Positions 1 through 11,930 of a stretch of DNA of 64,000 nt are shown one piece after another (the stretch's first letter is position 1; each line of letters opens with the position of its first letter). The notes under the pieces were generated by a model. The model saw nothing but the letters and a program-made list of their open reading frames with translations. It had not been told where the DNA came from and ran no database searches. The stretch covers positions 28,552-92,551 of the forward strand of contig NZ_JALLIK010000100.1 of NCBI RefSeq assembly GCF_023093595.1, given 5' to 3'. The stretch comes from Thauera aromatica_A. GTDB taxonomy: Bacteria; Pseudomonadota; Gammaproteobacteria; Burkholderiales; Rhodocyclaceae. The position numbers and the translations under genes are program-made.

Positions 1-1
1 C

Positions 2-151
2 GAAGGCGATTTCCATGCCGTGCGCTCGGACCCGCGCGTCCTCGAGGCCTACCTCGGCGAGACCCCGGTCGCGGTCGCGCGCAATGCGGCCGGGCACGAG
101 CCGGCGGTGGAGACCCTGCGCGCGCAGGCCCTGCCGCGGGATGAGCTGTGA
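2..151 (+). CDS. livG: LivG-type branched-chain amino acid ABC transporter ATPase (C-terminal end only)
   Basis: Only the last 49 codons are present; the gene begins outside the window. The frame reads EGDFHAVRSDPRVLEAYLG, the usual end of LivG-family ATPases, where a loop with a conserved DPxVxxAYLG motif closes the protein. A short acidic and Ala-rich tail follows before TGA. The protein would sit on the cytoplasmic face of the Liv importer and pair with LivF. Its stop overlaps the livF ATG by one base (TGATG), which supports one co-transcribed livGFHMK unit. The substrate cannot be told from this fragment; Liv-type systems also carry aromatic acids, amides and urea. Confidence 0.8.
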   Translation, partial: EGDFHAVRSDPRVLEAYLGETPVAVARNAAGHEPAVETLRAQALPRDEL

Positions 152-855
152 TGGCGCTGCTCGAGATGAAGGACGTGCGCGGCGGTTACGGTGACGCCGA
201 CATCCTCCAGGGGGTGTCGATCGCGGTCGGCGAGCGCGAGATCGTGGTCATCGTCGGCCCCAACGGTGCGGGCAAGTCCACCGCGATGAAGGCGGTGTTC
301 GGCCTGCTCAGCGTCCGTGGCGGGAGCGTCGTCTTCGATGGCGAGGACATCACCGGCTGGGCTCCCCACCGCATCGTCCAGCGCGGCATCTGCTACGTGC
401 CGCAGGTGGACAACGTGTTCCGCGAAATGACGGTGCACGAGAACTTCGAGATGGGCGCCTTCCTGCGCCGCGGCGAGCTCGCCGCCGCCTTCGACCGTGT
501 CTACGGCCTCTTTCCCGATCTCAAGGCCAAACGGAGGAGTCTCGCCGGCGACCTCTCCGGCGGCCAGCGCCAGATGGTGGCGATGGGGCGCGCGCTGATG
601 CTTTCGCCGAAGCTGCTGCTACTCGACGAGCCCACTGCCGGGCTGTCGCCGAAATACATGGAGCAGATCTTCCGCATCGCCCGCGACGTGCGCGACGCCG
701 GGGTGTCGATCCTGCTCGTCGAGCAGCACGCCAGGCAGGCGCTCGCCTTCTGCGACCGCGGCTACGTTCTCGCCACCGGCGCCAATCGCCACGAGGGCAC
801 GGGCCGCGCCCTGCTCGCCGATCGTGAAGTGGCCGAGATGTTTCTCGGCGGCTGA
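151..855 (+). CDS. livF: LivF-type branched-chain amino acid ABC transporter ATPase
   Basis: This is the second nucleotide-binding subunit of a Liv-type importer, 234 residues, the usual LivF length. Walker A (GPNGAGKS) lies near residue 38, the ABC signature (LSGGQRQ) near residue 136 and Walker B (LLLLDEP) near residue 155, followed by a switch histidine in LLVEQH. The motifs look intact, so it should be a working ATPase. The ATG at 151 overlaps the upstream livG stop; a GTG at 148 is an alternative start. The livH gene begins 14 bp after the stop. Family assignment is firm, transported substrate is not. Confidence 0.93.
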   Translation: MALLEMKDVRGGYGDADILQGVSIAVGEREIVVIVGPNGAGKSTAMKAVFGLLSVRGGSVVFDGEDITGWAPHRIVQRGICYVPQVDNVFREMTVHENFEMGAFLRRGELAAAFDRVYGLFPDLKAKRRSLAGDLSGGQRQMVAMGRALMLSPKLLLLDEPTAGLSPKYMEQIFRIARDVRDAGVSILLVEQHARQALAFCDRGYVLATGANRHEGTGRALLADREVAEMFLGG

Positions 856-869
856 CGGAGCCCTGGTCC

Positions 870-1739
870 ATGCCCCTGCTCGACTTCCTCAACTTCTACC
901 TGGTGCCGGGCATCGTCCTCGGCGCCATCTACGCGGTCGGCGCGATCGGCATCACCCTGGTGTTCGGCATCCTGCGCTTCGCCCACTTTGCCCACGGCGA
1001 CATGGCCACCTCCGGCGCCTTCGCCGCGCTTGCCCTGGTGTCCGCCGGCATGGCGCCGTGGACTGCGCTGCCGCTGGCGATGGCGGTGACCGCGGGCGTG
1101 GCGATCGGGGTGGACAAGGCCTTCTACGACTACTTGAAGGAGCGCCCGAAGATCGTCACCGTGATGGCTTCGCTCGGCGTCGCGCTGATGTTGCGCTCGG
1201 TGGTGCAGGTGGTGTGGGGCGTGGATCCCAAGGCCTACGCCACCGGCATCGTCCGGCCGGACGACTATTTCGGCCTCCTGCTGCGCCCGCGCGAGTTGTA
1301 CACGCTGGCGGCGGTCGCACTGATCGTGGTCGGCCTCGCGCTCTTCCTGGGGCGGACGAAATGGGGCAAGGCGATGCGGGCGATGTCCGACAACCCCGAC
1401 CTCGCCCGCCTGTCCGGCGTCGACACCCGCAAGGTGGCGATGCTCACCTGGGCGATCGTCGGTGCGCTGTGCGCGGCCGCCGGGTTCCTGCTCGGCATCA
1501 ATGCCGAAGTCCATTCGATGATGGGCTGGGAGCTGTTGCTGCCGATGTTCGCCGCCGCCATCGTCGGCGGCGTGGGGCGGGTCGGGGGTGCGGTGCTCGG
1601 CGGTCTGATCGTGGGCCTCGCCGAAGAACTGTCGATCTTCATCCTGCCGGCGCAGTACAAGGCGGCGACCGCTTTCGCCCTGCTGCTGCTGATCCTGCTC
1701 GTCCGCCCGCGCGGCCTGCTCAACGGCAAGGTGCTGTGA
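870..1739 (+). CDS. livH: LivH-type branched-chain amino acid ABC transporter permease
   Basis: Inner-membrane permease of 289 residues with about eight hydrophobic segments. The N-terminal stretch GAIYAVGAIGITLVFGILRF and the following FAHFAHGDM are characteristic of LivH, as is the cytoplasmic coupling segment around MRAMSDNPDLARLSGVD. The last codons overlap the next gene: TGA at 1737-1739 shares its final A with the ATG of livM (TGATG). It should form the translocation channel with LivM. Substrate specificity is set mainly by the binding protein encoded downstream. Confidence 0.93.
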   Translation: MPLLDFLNFYLVPGIVLGAIYAVGAIGITLVFGILRFAHFAHGDMATSGAFAALALVSAGMAPWTALPLAMAVTAGVAIGVDKAFYDYLKERPKIVTVMASLGVALMLRSVVQVVWGVDPKAYATGIVRPDDYFGLLLRPRELYTLAAVALIVVGLALFLGRTKWGKAMRAMSDNPDLARLSGVDTRKVAMLTWAIVGALCAAAGFLLGINAEVHSMMGWELLLPMFAAAIVGGVGRVGGAVLGGLIVGLAEELSIFILPAQYKAATAFALLLLILLVRPRGLLNGKVL

Positions 1740-2686
1740 TGGATCTCCTCGGCCTCGCCAACTACGCCGTCTTCGTCGCCATCCTGATCGGCATCTATGG
1801 CCTGCTCGCGCTCGGGCTCAACATCCAGTGGGGCTTGAGCGGCCTGTTCAACGCCGGCATCGCCGGCTTCTTCGCGGTCGGCGCGTACACTTCGGCGATC
1901 CTCACCGGCGTGCCGGCAGCGTGGCGGGTGGGCGGCTTCGAGTGGCCGCTGCTTGCCGGCTGGGCGGCGGCGATGGCGGCCGCAGCGCTGATCGCGTGGC
2001 CGATCGGCAAGGTCTGCCTGCGCTTCCGTTCCGACTACCTCGCCATCGCCACCATCGGCGTCGCCGAGATCATCCGCCTCGTGATCCGCACCGAAGGCTG
2101 GCTCACCGGCGGTGTGCGCGGCGTCACCGGGGTGCCGCGCCCGTTCGGCGATCTCGACTACATGCCGTCCCAGCTCGCCTATCTGGCGCTCGTCGCAACG
2201 CTGGTGGCGGCCGCCTACCTGCTCGTCGAGCGCCAGCTGAAAGCGCCCTGGGGGCGGATGATGCGCGCGATCCGCGACAACGAGCACGCCGCCGCGGCGA
2301 TGGGCAAGGACGTCGCCGCACGCCGCCTGCAGGCTTTCGTCTTCGGCTCCGCGCTGATGGGGCTGGCGGGGGCGCTGTTCGTCCATTTCAACCGCTCGAT
2401 CACGCCCGAGGCGATCGATCCGATGATCGCCACCTTCCTTATCTGGATCATGCTGATCCTCGGCGGTGCGGGCAACAACCGCGGCGCCCTCCTCGGCGCG
2501 GCGTTGATCTGGCTCGTCTGGTCGGTGTCCGAACTGCTCACCGACCGCCTGCCGACCGAGATCGCCATCCAGGCCAAATACGTGCGCGTGTTCCTCATCG
2601 GCCTCACCCTGCAGCTGGTGCTGCGCTTCCGCCCCGCCGGCCTGCTGCCCGAACGCCGGGCCGGCGGTGCGCCTCCGCCCGGGTAA
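1739..2686 (+). CDS. livM: LivM-type branched-chain amino acid ABC transporter permease
   Basis: Second permease subunit, 315 residues from the ATG at 1739, which overlaps the livH stop by one base. LivM hallmarks are visible: YGLLALGLNIQWGLSGLFN near the N terminus, FRSDYLAIATIG in the middle, and GRMMRAIRDNEHAAAAMGKD, the EAA-like coupling loop that contacts the ATPases. A long upstream extension of this frame is open only because it shadows livH. The 57 bp before the solute-binding gene may allow separate translation of the binding protein, which begins with a very strong ribosome binding site. Confidence 0.92.
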   Translation: MDLLGLANYAVFVAILIGIYGLLALGLNIQWGLSGLFNAGIAGFFAVGAYTSAILTGVPAAWRVGGFEWPLLAGWAAAMAAAALIAWPIGKVCLRFRSDYLAIATIGVAEIIRLVIRTEGWLTGGVRGVTGVPRPFGDLDYMPSQLAYLALVATLVAAAYLLVERQLKAPWGRMMRAIRDNEHAAAAMGKDVAARRLQAFVFGSALMGLAGALFVHFNRSITPEAIDPMIATFLIWIMLILGGAGNNRGALLGAALIWLVWSVSELLTDRLPTEIAIQAKYVRVFLIGLTLQLVLRFRPAGLLPERRAGGAPPPG

Positions 2687-2730
2687 GGCCGCACGCGGTT
2701 TTTCCATCCATCCCGTGCCCCGGCACATCC

Positions 2731-2746
2731 AGGAGGTGACAAAGTG
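2731..2746 (+). promoter_or_regulatory. Strong ribosome binding site deciding a GTG start
   Basis: AGGAGGTGA at 2731-2739 is a full-length anti-16S match placed 4 to 7 bases before the GTG at 2744. It fixes the start of the solute-binding protein and predicts a higher translation rate than for the permease genes. That fits the usual excess of binding protein over membrane complex. Confidence 0.75.
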
Positions 2747-3949
2747 AATAAAAAGTCCATCGCAAGCTTCGTCGGTGTGGCGCTCGGTGCCGCCGTGGCG
2801 GTCGCGCCCGCCCATGCGCAGAACGTCAGGATCGGCCTCCTCGGCGGAATTTCGGGGCCGATCGCGGCGATGGCCCCGCCGATGATCCAGGCCTCGCAGC
2901 TGGCGGTGGCGCAGATCAACGAACAGGGCGGCATCCTCAAGGGCGGCAGGCTCGAAGTGGTGGTCGGCGACAGCGCCTGCAACCCGCAGAATGCCACCGA
3001 CGCCGCGACCAAGGCGGTCAACATCGACCGCATCCTCGCCACCGTCGGCCCGCACTGCTCGGGGGCGGTGCTGGCCGCGGCCAACTCGGTGACCGTGCCG
3101 GCCGGGGTGCTGATGGTGACCCCCTCGGGCACTTCGCCGGAAGTCACCAAAATCAAGGACAAGGACCTGGTGTTCCGCGCCGTGCCCTCCGACGACTACC
3201 AGGGCCGCGCCCTGGCGCGCACGCTCAAGGCACGCGGCATCACCAAGGTGGCGGTGGCCTACCTCAACAACGACTACGGCAAGGGCCTGGCCGAAGCCTT
3301 CAAGGCCGAGTTCGAGGCCGGCGGCGGCACCCTCGCGGGCTATTCCGGGCACGAGGACGGCAAGGCCTCCTACCGCTCCGACCTTGCCCAGCTCGCCCGC
3401 GGCGGTGCCGACACCCTGGTGATCTTCGACTACGGCGACGGCACCGGCCTCACCATTTTGCGCCAGGCGCTGGAGAACAATTTCTTCAAGACCTTCATCG
3501 GCGCCGACGGGATGAAGTCCGAAGCGGTGATCCGCGCGCTCGGCGAGCAGAACCTGGGCACCTTCTTCAGCTCCGCGCCGGTGGGCGAGGCTTCGGCCTC
3601 GCTCGACGCCTTCCGCACCGCGTTCCGCGCCGCTGGCGGCGATCCGGAAGCGATCTTCGTCACCACCTCCTACGACGCCGCCTTCCTCGTCGCGCTTGCG
3701 ATCGAGCAGGCCGGCGGCGAGCGGAGCAAGCTGTCCGCCGCCCTGCGCGCGGTGGCTTCGGCACCGGGCGAGCCGATCCTCGCCGGCGAGTGGGCGAAGG
3801 CCAGGAGGCTGATCGCCGCAGGAAAGGACATCGACTACAAGGGCGCGGCCGGCGACCACGAGTTCGACCCGGCCGGGGACGTCCCCGGGCGCTACGCCTT
3901 CTTCAAAGTGAGCGGCGGCACCTACGAGGCCATCGCCGAGATGAAGTAG
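2744..3949 (+). CDS. livK: Periplasmic branched-chain amino acid-type ABC transporter solute-binding protein
   Basis: A 401-residue type I periplasmic binding protein (LivJ/LivK family). Residues 1-25 form a signal peptide (MNKKSIASFVGVALG...) with a likely cut after the AHA at residues 23-25. The mature start, NVRIGLLGGISGPIAAM, is the family pattern; conserved features include NEQGGILKGG, NPQNATDAA and the hinge segment AVAYLNNDYGKGLAEAF. Start is GTG behind a strong ribosome binding site. It is the last gene of the livGFHMK run. No catabolic gene follows, so the ligand (branched-chain amino acid or another amide or aromatic acid) is unresolved. Confidence 0.9.
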   Translation: MNKKSIASFVGVALGAAVAVAPAHAQNVRIGLLGGISGPIAAMAPPMIQASQLAVAQINEQGGILKGGRLEVVVGDSACNPQNATDAATKAVNIDRILATVGPHCSGAVLAAANSVTVPAGVLMVTPSGTSPEVTKIKDKDLVFRAVPSDDYQGRALARTLKARGITKVAVAYLNNDYGKGLAEAFKAEFEAGGGTLAGYSGHEDGKASYRSDLAQLARGGADTLVIFDYGDGTGLTILRQALENNFFKTFIGADGMKSEAVIRALGEQNLGTFFSSAPVGEASASLDAFRTAFRAAGGDPEAIFVTTSYDAAFLVALAIEQAGGERSKLSAALRAVASAPGEPILAGEWAKARRLIAAGKDIDYKGAAGDHEFDPAGDVPGRYAFFKVSGGTYEAIAEMK

Positions 3950-4122
3950 GCGCGGCGCCAGGCGCTGGCCCGGCACGCATCGAGAGCCCGGCCGGCCCGG
4001 CCCCCGCCGTTTGCATCGCGTCACCGTTCTGGCATTGAAAATCCGGCGCTCATCGTCGATGCTTGACCGAGGGGTGTTCCGCGGCGATCGCGGCCAGCGC
4101 CCCCCGTCCTGGAGAACGCACC

Positions 4123-4614
4123 ATGAAACGCCTGCTCGGCTGCCTGTGTGCCCTGCTGTCGGCGATCGGCATCACCGCCTGCGACTACCTCAATGTCCGC
4201 CAGCTGCAGCCCGGGGTGTCCACTGCGGCCGAAGTGCGTGAGCGCTTCGGCCCGCCGCACATGGAGTGGCGCAACGAGGACGGCTCCACCACCTGGGAAT
4301 ACAGCCGCCAGCCCGAAGGGGTGGAGTGCTTCATGATCACCGTCGGCGGCGACGGCGTCCTGCGCGGAATCGATCAGGTATTGAACGAGGAGACCTTCGC
4401 CCGGGTCGAAAACGGCATGAACGGCGACCAGGTGCGCCGCCTGCTGGGCAAGCCGGCCTCCAGCCAGTTCTTCCAGCGCAAGCGGGAAACGGTGTGGGAA
4501 TGGAAGATCGACGACGGCCAGGCCGGCGGCGAGCCGGTCTATTTCACCGTATCCTTCAACAACGACGGTCGGGTGACGGGCACCGGGCGCTACACCCGGT
4601 ATCGCGGACGCTGA
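4123..4614 (+). CDS. BamE/OmlA-fold outer membrane lipoprotein
   Basis: A 163-residue lipoprotein. The ATG at 4123 is chosen because it gives a compact signal sequence (MKRLLGCLCALLSAIGITAC) ending in a lipobox cysteine at residue 20 and has GGAG about ten bases upstream. The mature part contains two copies of the SmpA/OmlA motif: GVSTAAEVRERFGPPHMEW and MNGDQVRRLLGKPASSQF, each followed by a W-E-Y or W-E-W strand. That is a duplicated BamE-like fold. True BamE is about 110 residues with one copy, so this is a paralogue, not BamE itself. It probably binds other envelope proteins; function unknown. The next gene is a diverged copy 13 bp downstream. Confidence 0.75.
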   Translation: MKRLLGCLCALLSAIGITACDYLNVRQLQPGVSTAAEVRERFGPPHMEWRNEDGSTTWEYSRQPEGVECFMITVGGDGVLRGIDQVLNEETFARVENGMNGDQVRRLLGKPASSQFFQRKRETVWEWKIDDGQAGGEPVYFTVSFNNDGRVTGTGRYTRYRGR

Positions 4615-4627
4615 CCGGAGCACTATC

Positions 4628-5275
4628 ATGATGGACGCCATTTCCCGGGCTGGAGAACGGGGTCGCAGCGGGGGGCATAGCGCTTTCCGGCTGCTGCTGT
4701 GCGGCTTGTGCCTGGCTGCGGCGCTGCTCCAGCTCGGCGCGTGCACGACGCTTGCGCCGCCCCGGCCCTACACCACCGAGGCGGAAGCCCGGGCCGCGCG
4801 CGGCGAGCCCGCCCGGCGCTGGGCCAACGACGACGGCACGACCACGCTGGAATATCCCACCCAGCCTAACGGCGACACCTGCCTGATGGTGCAGGTCGAT
4901 CAGGGCGGCGTCGTGCTGCGCCAGTGGGATGCGCTTGCCCCCGAGAATCTCGCCCGCGTCGCGCCCGGCCTGGACAAGGAACAGGTCTCGCGCCTGCTCG
5001 GCAGCCACCGTTCCGAGCAGCGCTTCCGCAACTCGGGCGAGGAAGTGTGGGACTGGAATATCCGCAACGACGGCCCCGGCATCGCCACCCTGTTCAACGT
5101 CCATTTCATCGACGGCAAAGTGGTGCGCACCAGCCAGACCTACGTCTTCCCGCGCGAAGGGGCGGTGCATGGCGCCTGGGGCGGGTATTACGGCTACCCC
5201 TGGGGCTGGGGGGTCGGCTGGGGCTATCCGCGGCCTTTCCACCCCTATCCGTTCGGGTATCCGTTCTTCTGGTAG
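4628..5275 (+). CDS. Second BamE/OmlA-fold lipoprotein with aromatic Gly/Tyr-rich tail
   Basis: A 215-residue lipoprotein, a tandem relative of the gene before it. The lipobox is LGAC near residue 39, after a rather long n-region. Shared blocks are evident: DDGTTTLEYPTQPNGDTCLM against the neighbour's DGSTTWEYSRQPEG, and DKEQVSRLLGSHRSEQRF against DGDQVRRLLGKPASSQF. After the duplicated fold it has a tail of about 35 residues rich in Gly, Tyr, Trp, Phe and Pro (GYPWGWGVGWGYPRPF), absent from its neighbour. The tail resembles surface or low-complexity aromatic segments; its role is unknown. The two genes look like an operon. Confidence 0.72.
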   Translation: MMDAISRAGERGRSGGHSAFRLLLCGLCLAAALLQLGACTTLAPPRPYTTEAEARAARGEPARRWANDDGTTTLEYPTQPNGDTCLMVQVDQGGVVLRQWDALAPENLARVAPGLDKEQVSRLLGSHRSEQRFRNSGEEVWDWNIRNDGPGIATLFNVHFIDGKVVRTSQTYVFPREGAVHGAWGGYYGYPWGWGVGWGYPRPFHPYPFGYPFFW

Positions 5276-5348
5276 CGGCCGCGGCTCGAGTGCGGCTTCG
5301 CTGCCCGGTTTCCGGCGCGCTGAAGTTTGTCCCGTGTTTGTCCCGCCC

Positions 5349-5377
5349 TTGGCAGGGGGGTGTGCTGCCGATAGAAT
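5349..5377 (+). promoter_or_regulatory. sigma70-type promoter of metH
   Basis: TTGGCA at 5349-5354 (5 of 6 to consensus) and TAGAAT at 5372-5377 (5 of 6) are separated by exactly 17 bp. Transcription would start near 5384, just before the riboswitch aptamer that begins at 5387, so the whole leader is accounted for. Confidence 0.7.
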
Positions 5378-5386
5378 CCTGCCTCT

Positions 5387-5453
5387 GCCGAGGAGCGCTG
5401 CGACCCCGTGACCGACCCGGGGCCAGGCTCGGCAACCGACCAACGGCGCTCAC
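5387..5453 (+). ncRNA. S-adenosylhomocysteine (SAH) riboswitch aptamer
   Basis: The conserved core GAGGAGCGCTGC (5390-5401), then AGGCTCGG (5425-5432) and AACGGCGCTCAC (5442-5453), match what I know of the SAH (ahcY) riboswitch. P1 pairs GCCGAG 5387-5392 with CTCGGC 5428-5433. The pseudoknot pairs GAGCGC 5393-5398 with GCGCTC 5446-5451. SAH riboswitches are ON switches known upstream of ahcY, metF and metH in beta- and gammaproteobacteria. Accumulating SAH thus raises MetH, which recycles homocysteine to methionine. The position directly before metH supports the call. Confidence 0.88.
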
Positions 5454-5487
5454 AAACCTTCAGCCGGTTTGTGGCGCCGTCCGCTTT
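5443..5487 (+). terminator. Switch terminator (expression platform) of the SAH riboswitch
   Basis: ACGGCGC (5443-5449) plus CACAAACC (5451-5458) pair with GGTTTGTG (5466-5473) plus GCGCCGT (5474-5480). This gives a 15-bp stem with one bulged T (5450) and a 7-base loop. CCGCTTTTG with four T residues (5484-5487) follows. The left arm contains the 3' strand of the aptamer pseudoknot, so terminator and ligand-bound aptamer cannot coexist. That predicts read-through when SAH is bound. The T tract is short, so termination may be partial. Confidence 0.65.
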
Positions 5488-5533
5488 TGTGCGTGGCGTT
5501 GCCCGGCGACCGTCGAACGACCGAGGACACCCC

Positions 5534-9307
<3,774 letters not shown>

Positions 9308-9320
9308 CGGGGGGAGTTGC

Positions 9321-10238
9321 GTGATCGTTCGTCCCCGCCCGCACTGGGTGCGCCTGCTGTTCGTGCGCCGCGGCTCGCTGCTGCGGCGCATCCTGTCGCA
9401 GCAGCTGTTCGTGTTCTTTCTCGCCTGCGCGGTCGTGCTCGCGCACGGCGAGCTGTTCCACTGGAAGGTCACGCTGACTTCGGCGCCGTTCTCGCTGATG
9501 GGGGTGGCGCTGGCGATCTTCCTCGGTTTTCGCATCAACACCAGCTACGACCGTTACTGGGAAGCGCGCAGGCTGTGGGGCCACGTGCTGGTCGGGGCAC
9601 GCAACCTGGCCCGCCAGGCGCTGACCCTGAGCGGAGACGGCAGCAGCGTGCAAGCGCGTCCTTTCGTCCTCGGCCTGATCGCCTTCGCCGCCACGATGCG
9701 CAACGAATTGCGCGGCCGCCCCGCGGCCGACGGGCTGGGAAACCTGCTGCCGGCCGAAGTGCTCGCGCGCATGCCCGCCGCGCGCTCGGCGCCCAACCTG
9801 ATCCTGCTGTGGCTCGGCGCCTGGCTGCGCGCGCGCCGCGAGGCCGGCGAGCTGACGCCGATGCTGGCGCAGCACATGGAAGCTTCGCTCGACCGCCTGG
9901 CGGAGACACTCGGCGGCTGCGAGCGCATCGCCAACACGCCGCTGCCGTTCACCTACTCGGTGATCCTGCACCGCAGCTGCTACCTGTACTGCATGCTGCT
10001 GCCGTTCGGCCTGGTCGATTCGATCGGCTGGATGACCCCGCTGGTGGTGGCCTTCGTGTCCTACACCTTCTTCGCTCTCGAAGCCTTGAGCGACGAAATC
10101 GAGGAGCCGTTCGGCACGATGGCCAACGATCTCGCCCTCGACGCCATCGTCGCCGGCGTCGACGCCAGCCTGCGTGAGATGCTTGGCGAAACCCCGCCGC
10201 CGCCGCCGCGGCCGGACGCCGAGTTCATCCTGACCTGA
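9321..10238 (+). CDS. Bestrophin family (UPF0187/YneE-like) membrane protein
   Basis: A 305-residue inner-membrane protein starting at a GTG behind GGGGAG, 13 bp after metH. Bestrophin-family signs are the N-terminal segment ILSQQLFVFFLACAVVLA, the conserved GFRINTSYDRYWEARRLWG block after the second helix, the central CxxIxNTPLPFTYSVILH block and the late segment LEALSDEIEEPFG. Bacterial bestrophins form pentameric ion channels, some cation-selective. The gene could be co-transcribed with metH, but no functional link is evident. Family membership is sure; the transported ion is unknown. Confidence 0.85.
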   Translation: MIVRPRPHWVRLLFVRRGSLLRRILSQQLFVFFLACAVVLAHGELFHWKVTLTSAPFSLMGVALAIFLGFRINTSYDRYWEARRLWGHVLVGARNLARQALTLSGDGSSVQARPFVLGLIAFAATMRNELRGRPAADGLGNLLPAEVLARMPAARSAPNLILLWLGAWLRARREAGELTPMLAQHMEASLDRLAETLGGCERIANTPLPFTYSVILHRSCYLYCMLLPFGLVDSIGWMTPLVVAFVSYTFFALEALSDEIEEPFGTMANDLALDAIVAGVDASLREMLGETPPPPPRPDAEFILT

Positions 10239-10333
10239 GGGGCCGTGCGGACTCCGGCTGTCCATTCTGCCTGCCATCTGCCGGACCTGAAATGAGGGCT
10301 GAATAGCCCCTGCCACTGTCGGGCCGGCACTGC

Positions 10334-11212
10334 GACCACGTCGAACTGTTTTTCACTTGTATTGCGGTGACCGACAAAGAAGCCTCGACCAAGCGTCGCT
10401 TCACCGCGTCCATCCTCGACAAGGCTCCCCCGGGGCTGCGCATCGGAGCTGAAATTCCGGTGATCGGTGTGATGCCGACTTGGTCGGTGCACCTCGACAA
10501 CGTGTGCGTCGGCGACGATGCGGTGCTGGGCGAGGTCGGTGACGCCTTCATTCCGCTGCAGAACCGCTTCGGCGTGCGCCGGATCGAGCTCGCGGCGCAT
10601 TGCATCGGCATGGCCGAGCGGCTGATCCAGATGATGATCGACCAGGCGAACCTGCGGAAAACCTTCGGCGTCGCCCTCGCCGACCGCCAGTCGGTGCAGA
10701 ACTGGATTGCCGATTTGACCGTCGAGCTCAAGCAGGTTCGCCTGCAGCTTTATTTCACCGCGTGGAAGTCGGATCAGGGGCACAAGGATCTGCGCATCAC
10801 CTCGACGAACGCCAAGTTCGGCCTCACCGAAGTCAAGGTCGCGAGCCTCGCCGGCCTCAACGGCACCCAGGCGCTGCCGCGCGCGATTCCGCAAGCAGTG
10901 GCGATGAAGATGCTGCTCACCGGCGAGATGATCAGCGCCGAAGAGGCGCTGCGCTACGGCCTCGTCAGCGACGTCGTCGAGCCGTCGGCGCTCGCCGGCC
11001 TCGCCCGCACGTATGCGGAGAAGATCGTCAGCGCGGCGCCGCTGAGTGTGCAGGCGACCAAGCAGGCCGCCGTGCTCGGCAAGGACATGCCGCTCGAGCA
11101 CGGCATCCTGTACTCGCACCTGCTGTGGGGTGTGCTGCGCGACACCGAAGACCGCAAAGAAGGCTTCAAGGCCTTCGGCGAACGGCGCGCGCCGGCGTTC
11201 CGTGGTGCCTGA
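10334..11212 (+). pseudogene. In-frame chimera of an acyl-CoA dehydrogenase and an enoyl-CoA hydratase
   Basis: The frame is open from 10307, with a possible GTG start at 10367 giving 281 residues. Up to about residue 143 it is the middle and part of the C-terminal helical domain of an acyl-CoA dehydrogenase (IGAEIPVIGVMPTWSVHLDN, NRFGVRRIELAAHCIGMAERL, RKTFGVALADRQSVQNW, YFTAWKSDQGHKDLR). From there it is the C-terminal half of an enoyl-CoA hydratase (NAKFGLTEVKVASLAGLNG, TGEMISAEEALRYGLVSDVV, and an end FGERRAPAFRGA). The dehydrogenase lacks its N terminus and catalytic C-terminal part; the hydratase lacks its N-terminal oxyanion-hole half. The join falls at DLRI, a string common to both families, suggesting deletion through microhomology between two adjacent genes. 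No evident ribosome binding site. Probably non-functional. Confidence 0.8.
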
Positions 11213-11279
11213 GGGCCGCGGGCAGACCGATGGCGGGGCGGCAATCGACCGGCCGCCCCGCGCACAGGAGACAGGAACG

Positions 11280-11930
11280 ATGCGTCTGACGAGCAGTTTC
11301 GACGACAACCGGCCACTGCCGGAAATCCACGCCTTCGCGGTGGCCGATCCCGAGACGCACTTCCGCCTCGGCGCCAACCGCAGTCCCGGCTTCACCTGGG
11401 ATAGGCCGCCCGTGGGTACGCGCTCCTTTGTCCTCGTGTGCCACGATCCGGGCGTGCCGAGCCGTTTTGACCACATCAACCGCGACGACGTCGTGATTCC
11501 GGAGTCGATGCCGCGGGGCGTCTTCTTCCACTGGGCGCTCGTTGATCTTCCCGCCACCTGCCGTGGCGTCAGGGAGGGCGAGTTCTCCGATGGCGCCGTG
11601 CCGCGCGGAAAACCCGGCCCCGCGACCCGGCACGGTGCGCGCCACGGCCTCAACGATTTCACCCGCGGCTTCGCCCAGGACCCGCAGATAGCGGGCGACT
11701 ACTTCGGCTACGACGGTCCGTGTCCGCCGTGGAACGATGAGCGCGTGCACCGTTACGTGTTCACACTGTACGCCGTGGATCTGGAGTGTTGCCCGGTCGA
11801 AGGGCGATTCACCGGCCCTGATGTGCTACGGGCCATCGAGGGGCATGTCCTCGGCGAGGCCTCACTGACGGGGTGGTATACGCTTAATCCCGGGGCAGGG
11901 CTGACCGAGGTGGCGTGCGTTAATAACTGA
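11280..11930 (+). CDS. PEBP family (YbhB/YbcL-like, Raf kinase inhibitor-like) protein
   Basis: A 216-residue phosphatidylethanolamine-binding-protein fold. Family landmarks are NRSPGFTWDRPP near the start, FVLVCHDPGVPS, the ligand-pocket HWALVDLP and the GYDGPCPPWNDERVHRYVFTLYAVD segment, which corresponds to the conserved GPCPP-H-HRY-F motif. No signal peptide is visible, so it is probably cytoplasmic, and it is longer than E. coli YbhB (158). The ATG at 11280 follows AGGAG by nine bases. It lies between a broken catabolic gene and an Rrf2 regulator, and its stop abuts the long inverted repeat at 11931. The biochemical role of bacterial PEBP proteins is poorly known. Confidence 0.85.
   Translation: MRLTSSFDDNRPLPEIHAFAVADPETHFRLGANRSPGFTWDRPPVGTRSFVLVCHDPGVPSRFDHINRDDVVIPESMPRGVFFHWALVDLPATCRGVREGEFSDGAVPRGKPGPATRHGARHGLNDFTRGFAQDPQIAGDYFGYDGPCPPWNDERVHRYVFTLYAVDLECCPVEGRFTGPDVLRAIEGHVLGEASLTGWYTLNPGAGLTEVACVNN

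Noticed and set aside
2688..2707. Possible terminator GCCGCACGCGGTTTTT after livM
   Set aside because: The stem could only be three base pairs with a four-base loop, too weak to end transcription, and livK belongs to the same operon.
1265..4024. Minus-strand open frame of 919 codons opposite livHMK
   Set aside because: It is a composition shadow: high third-position GC in the real genes keeps the antisense frame open. The translation is Arg/His/Gly-rich with no domain.
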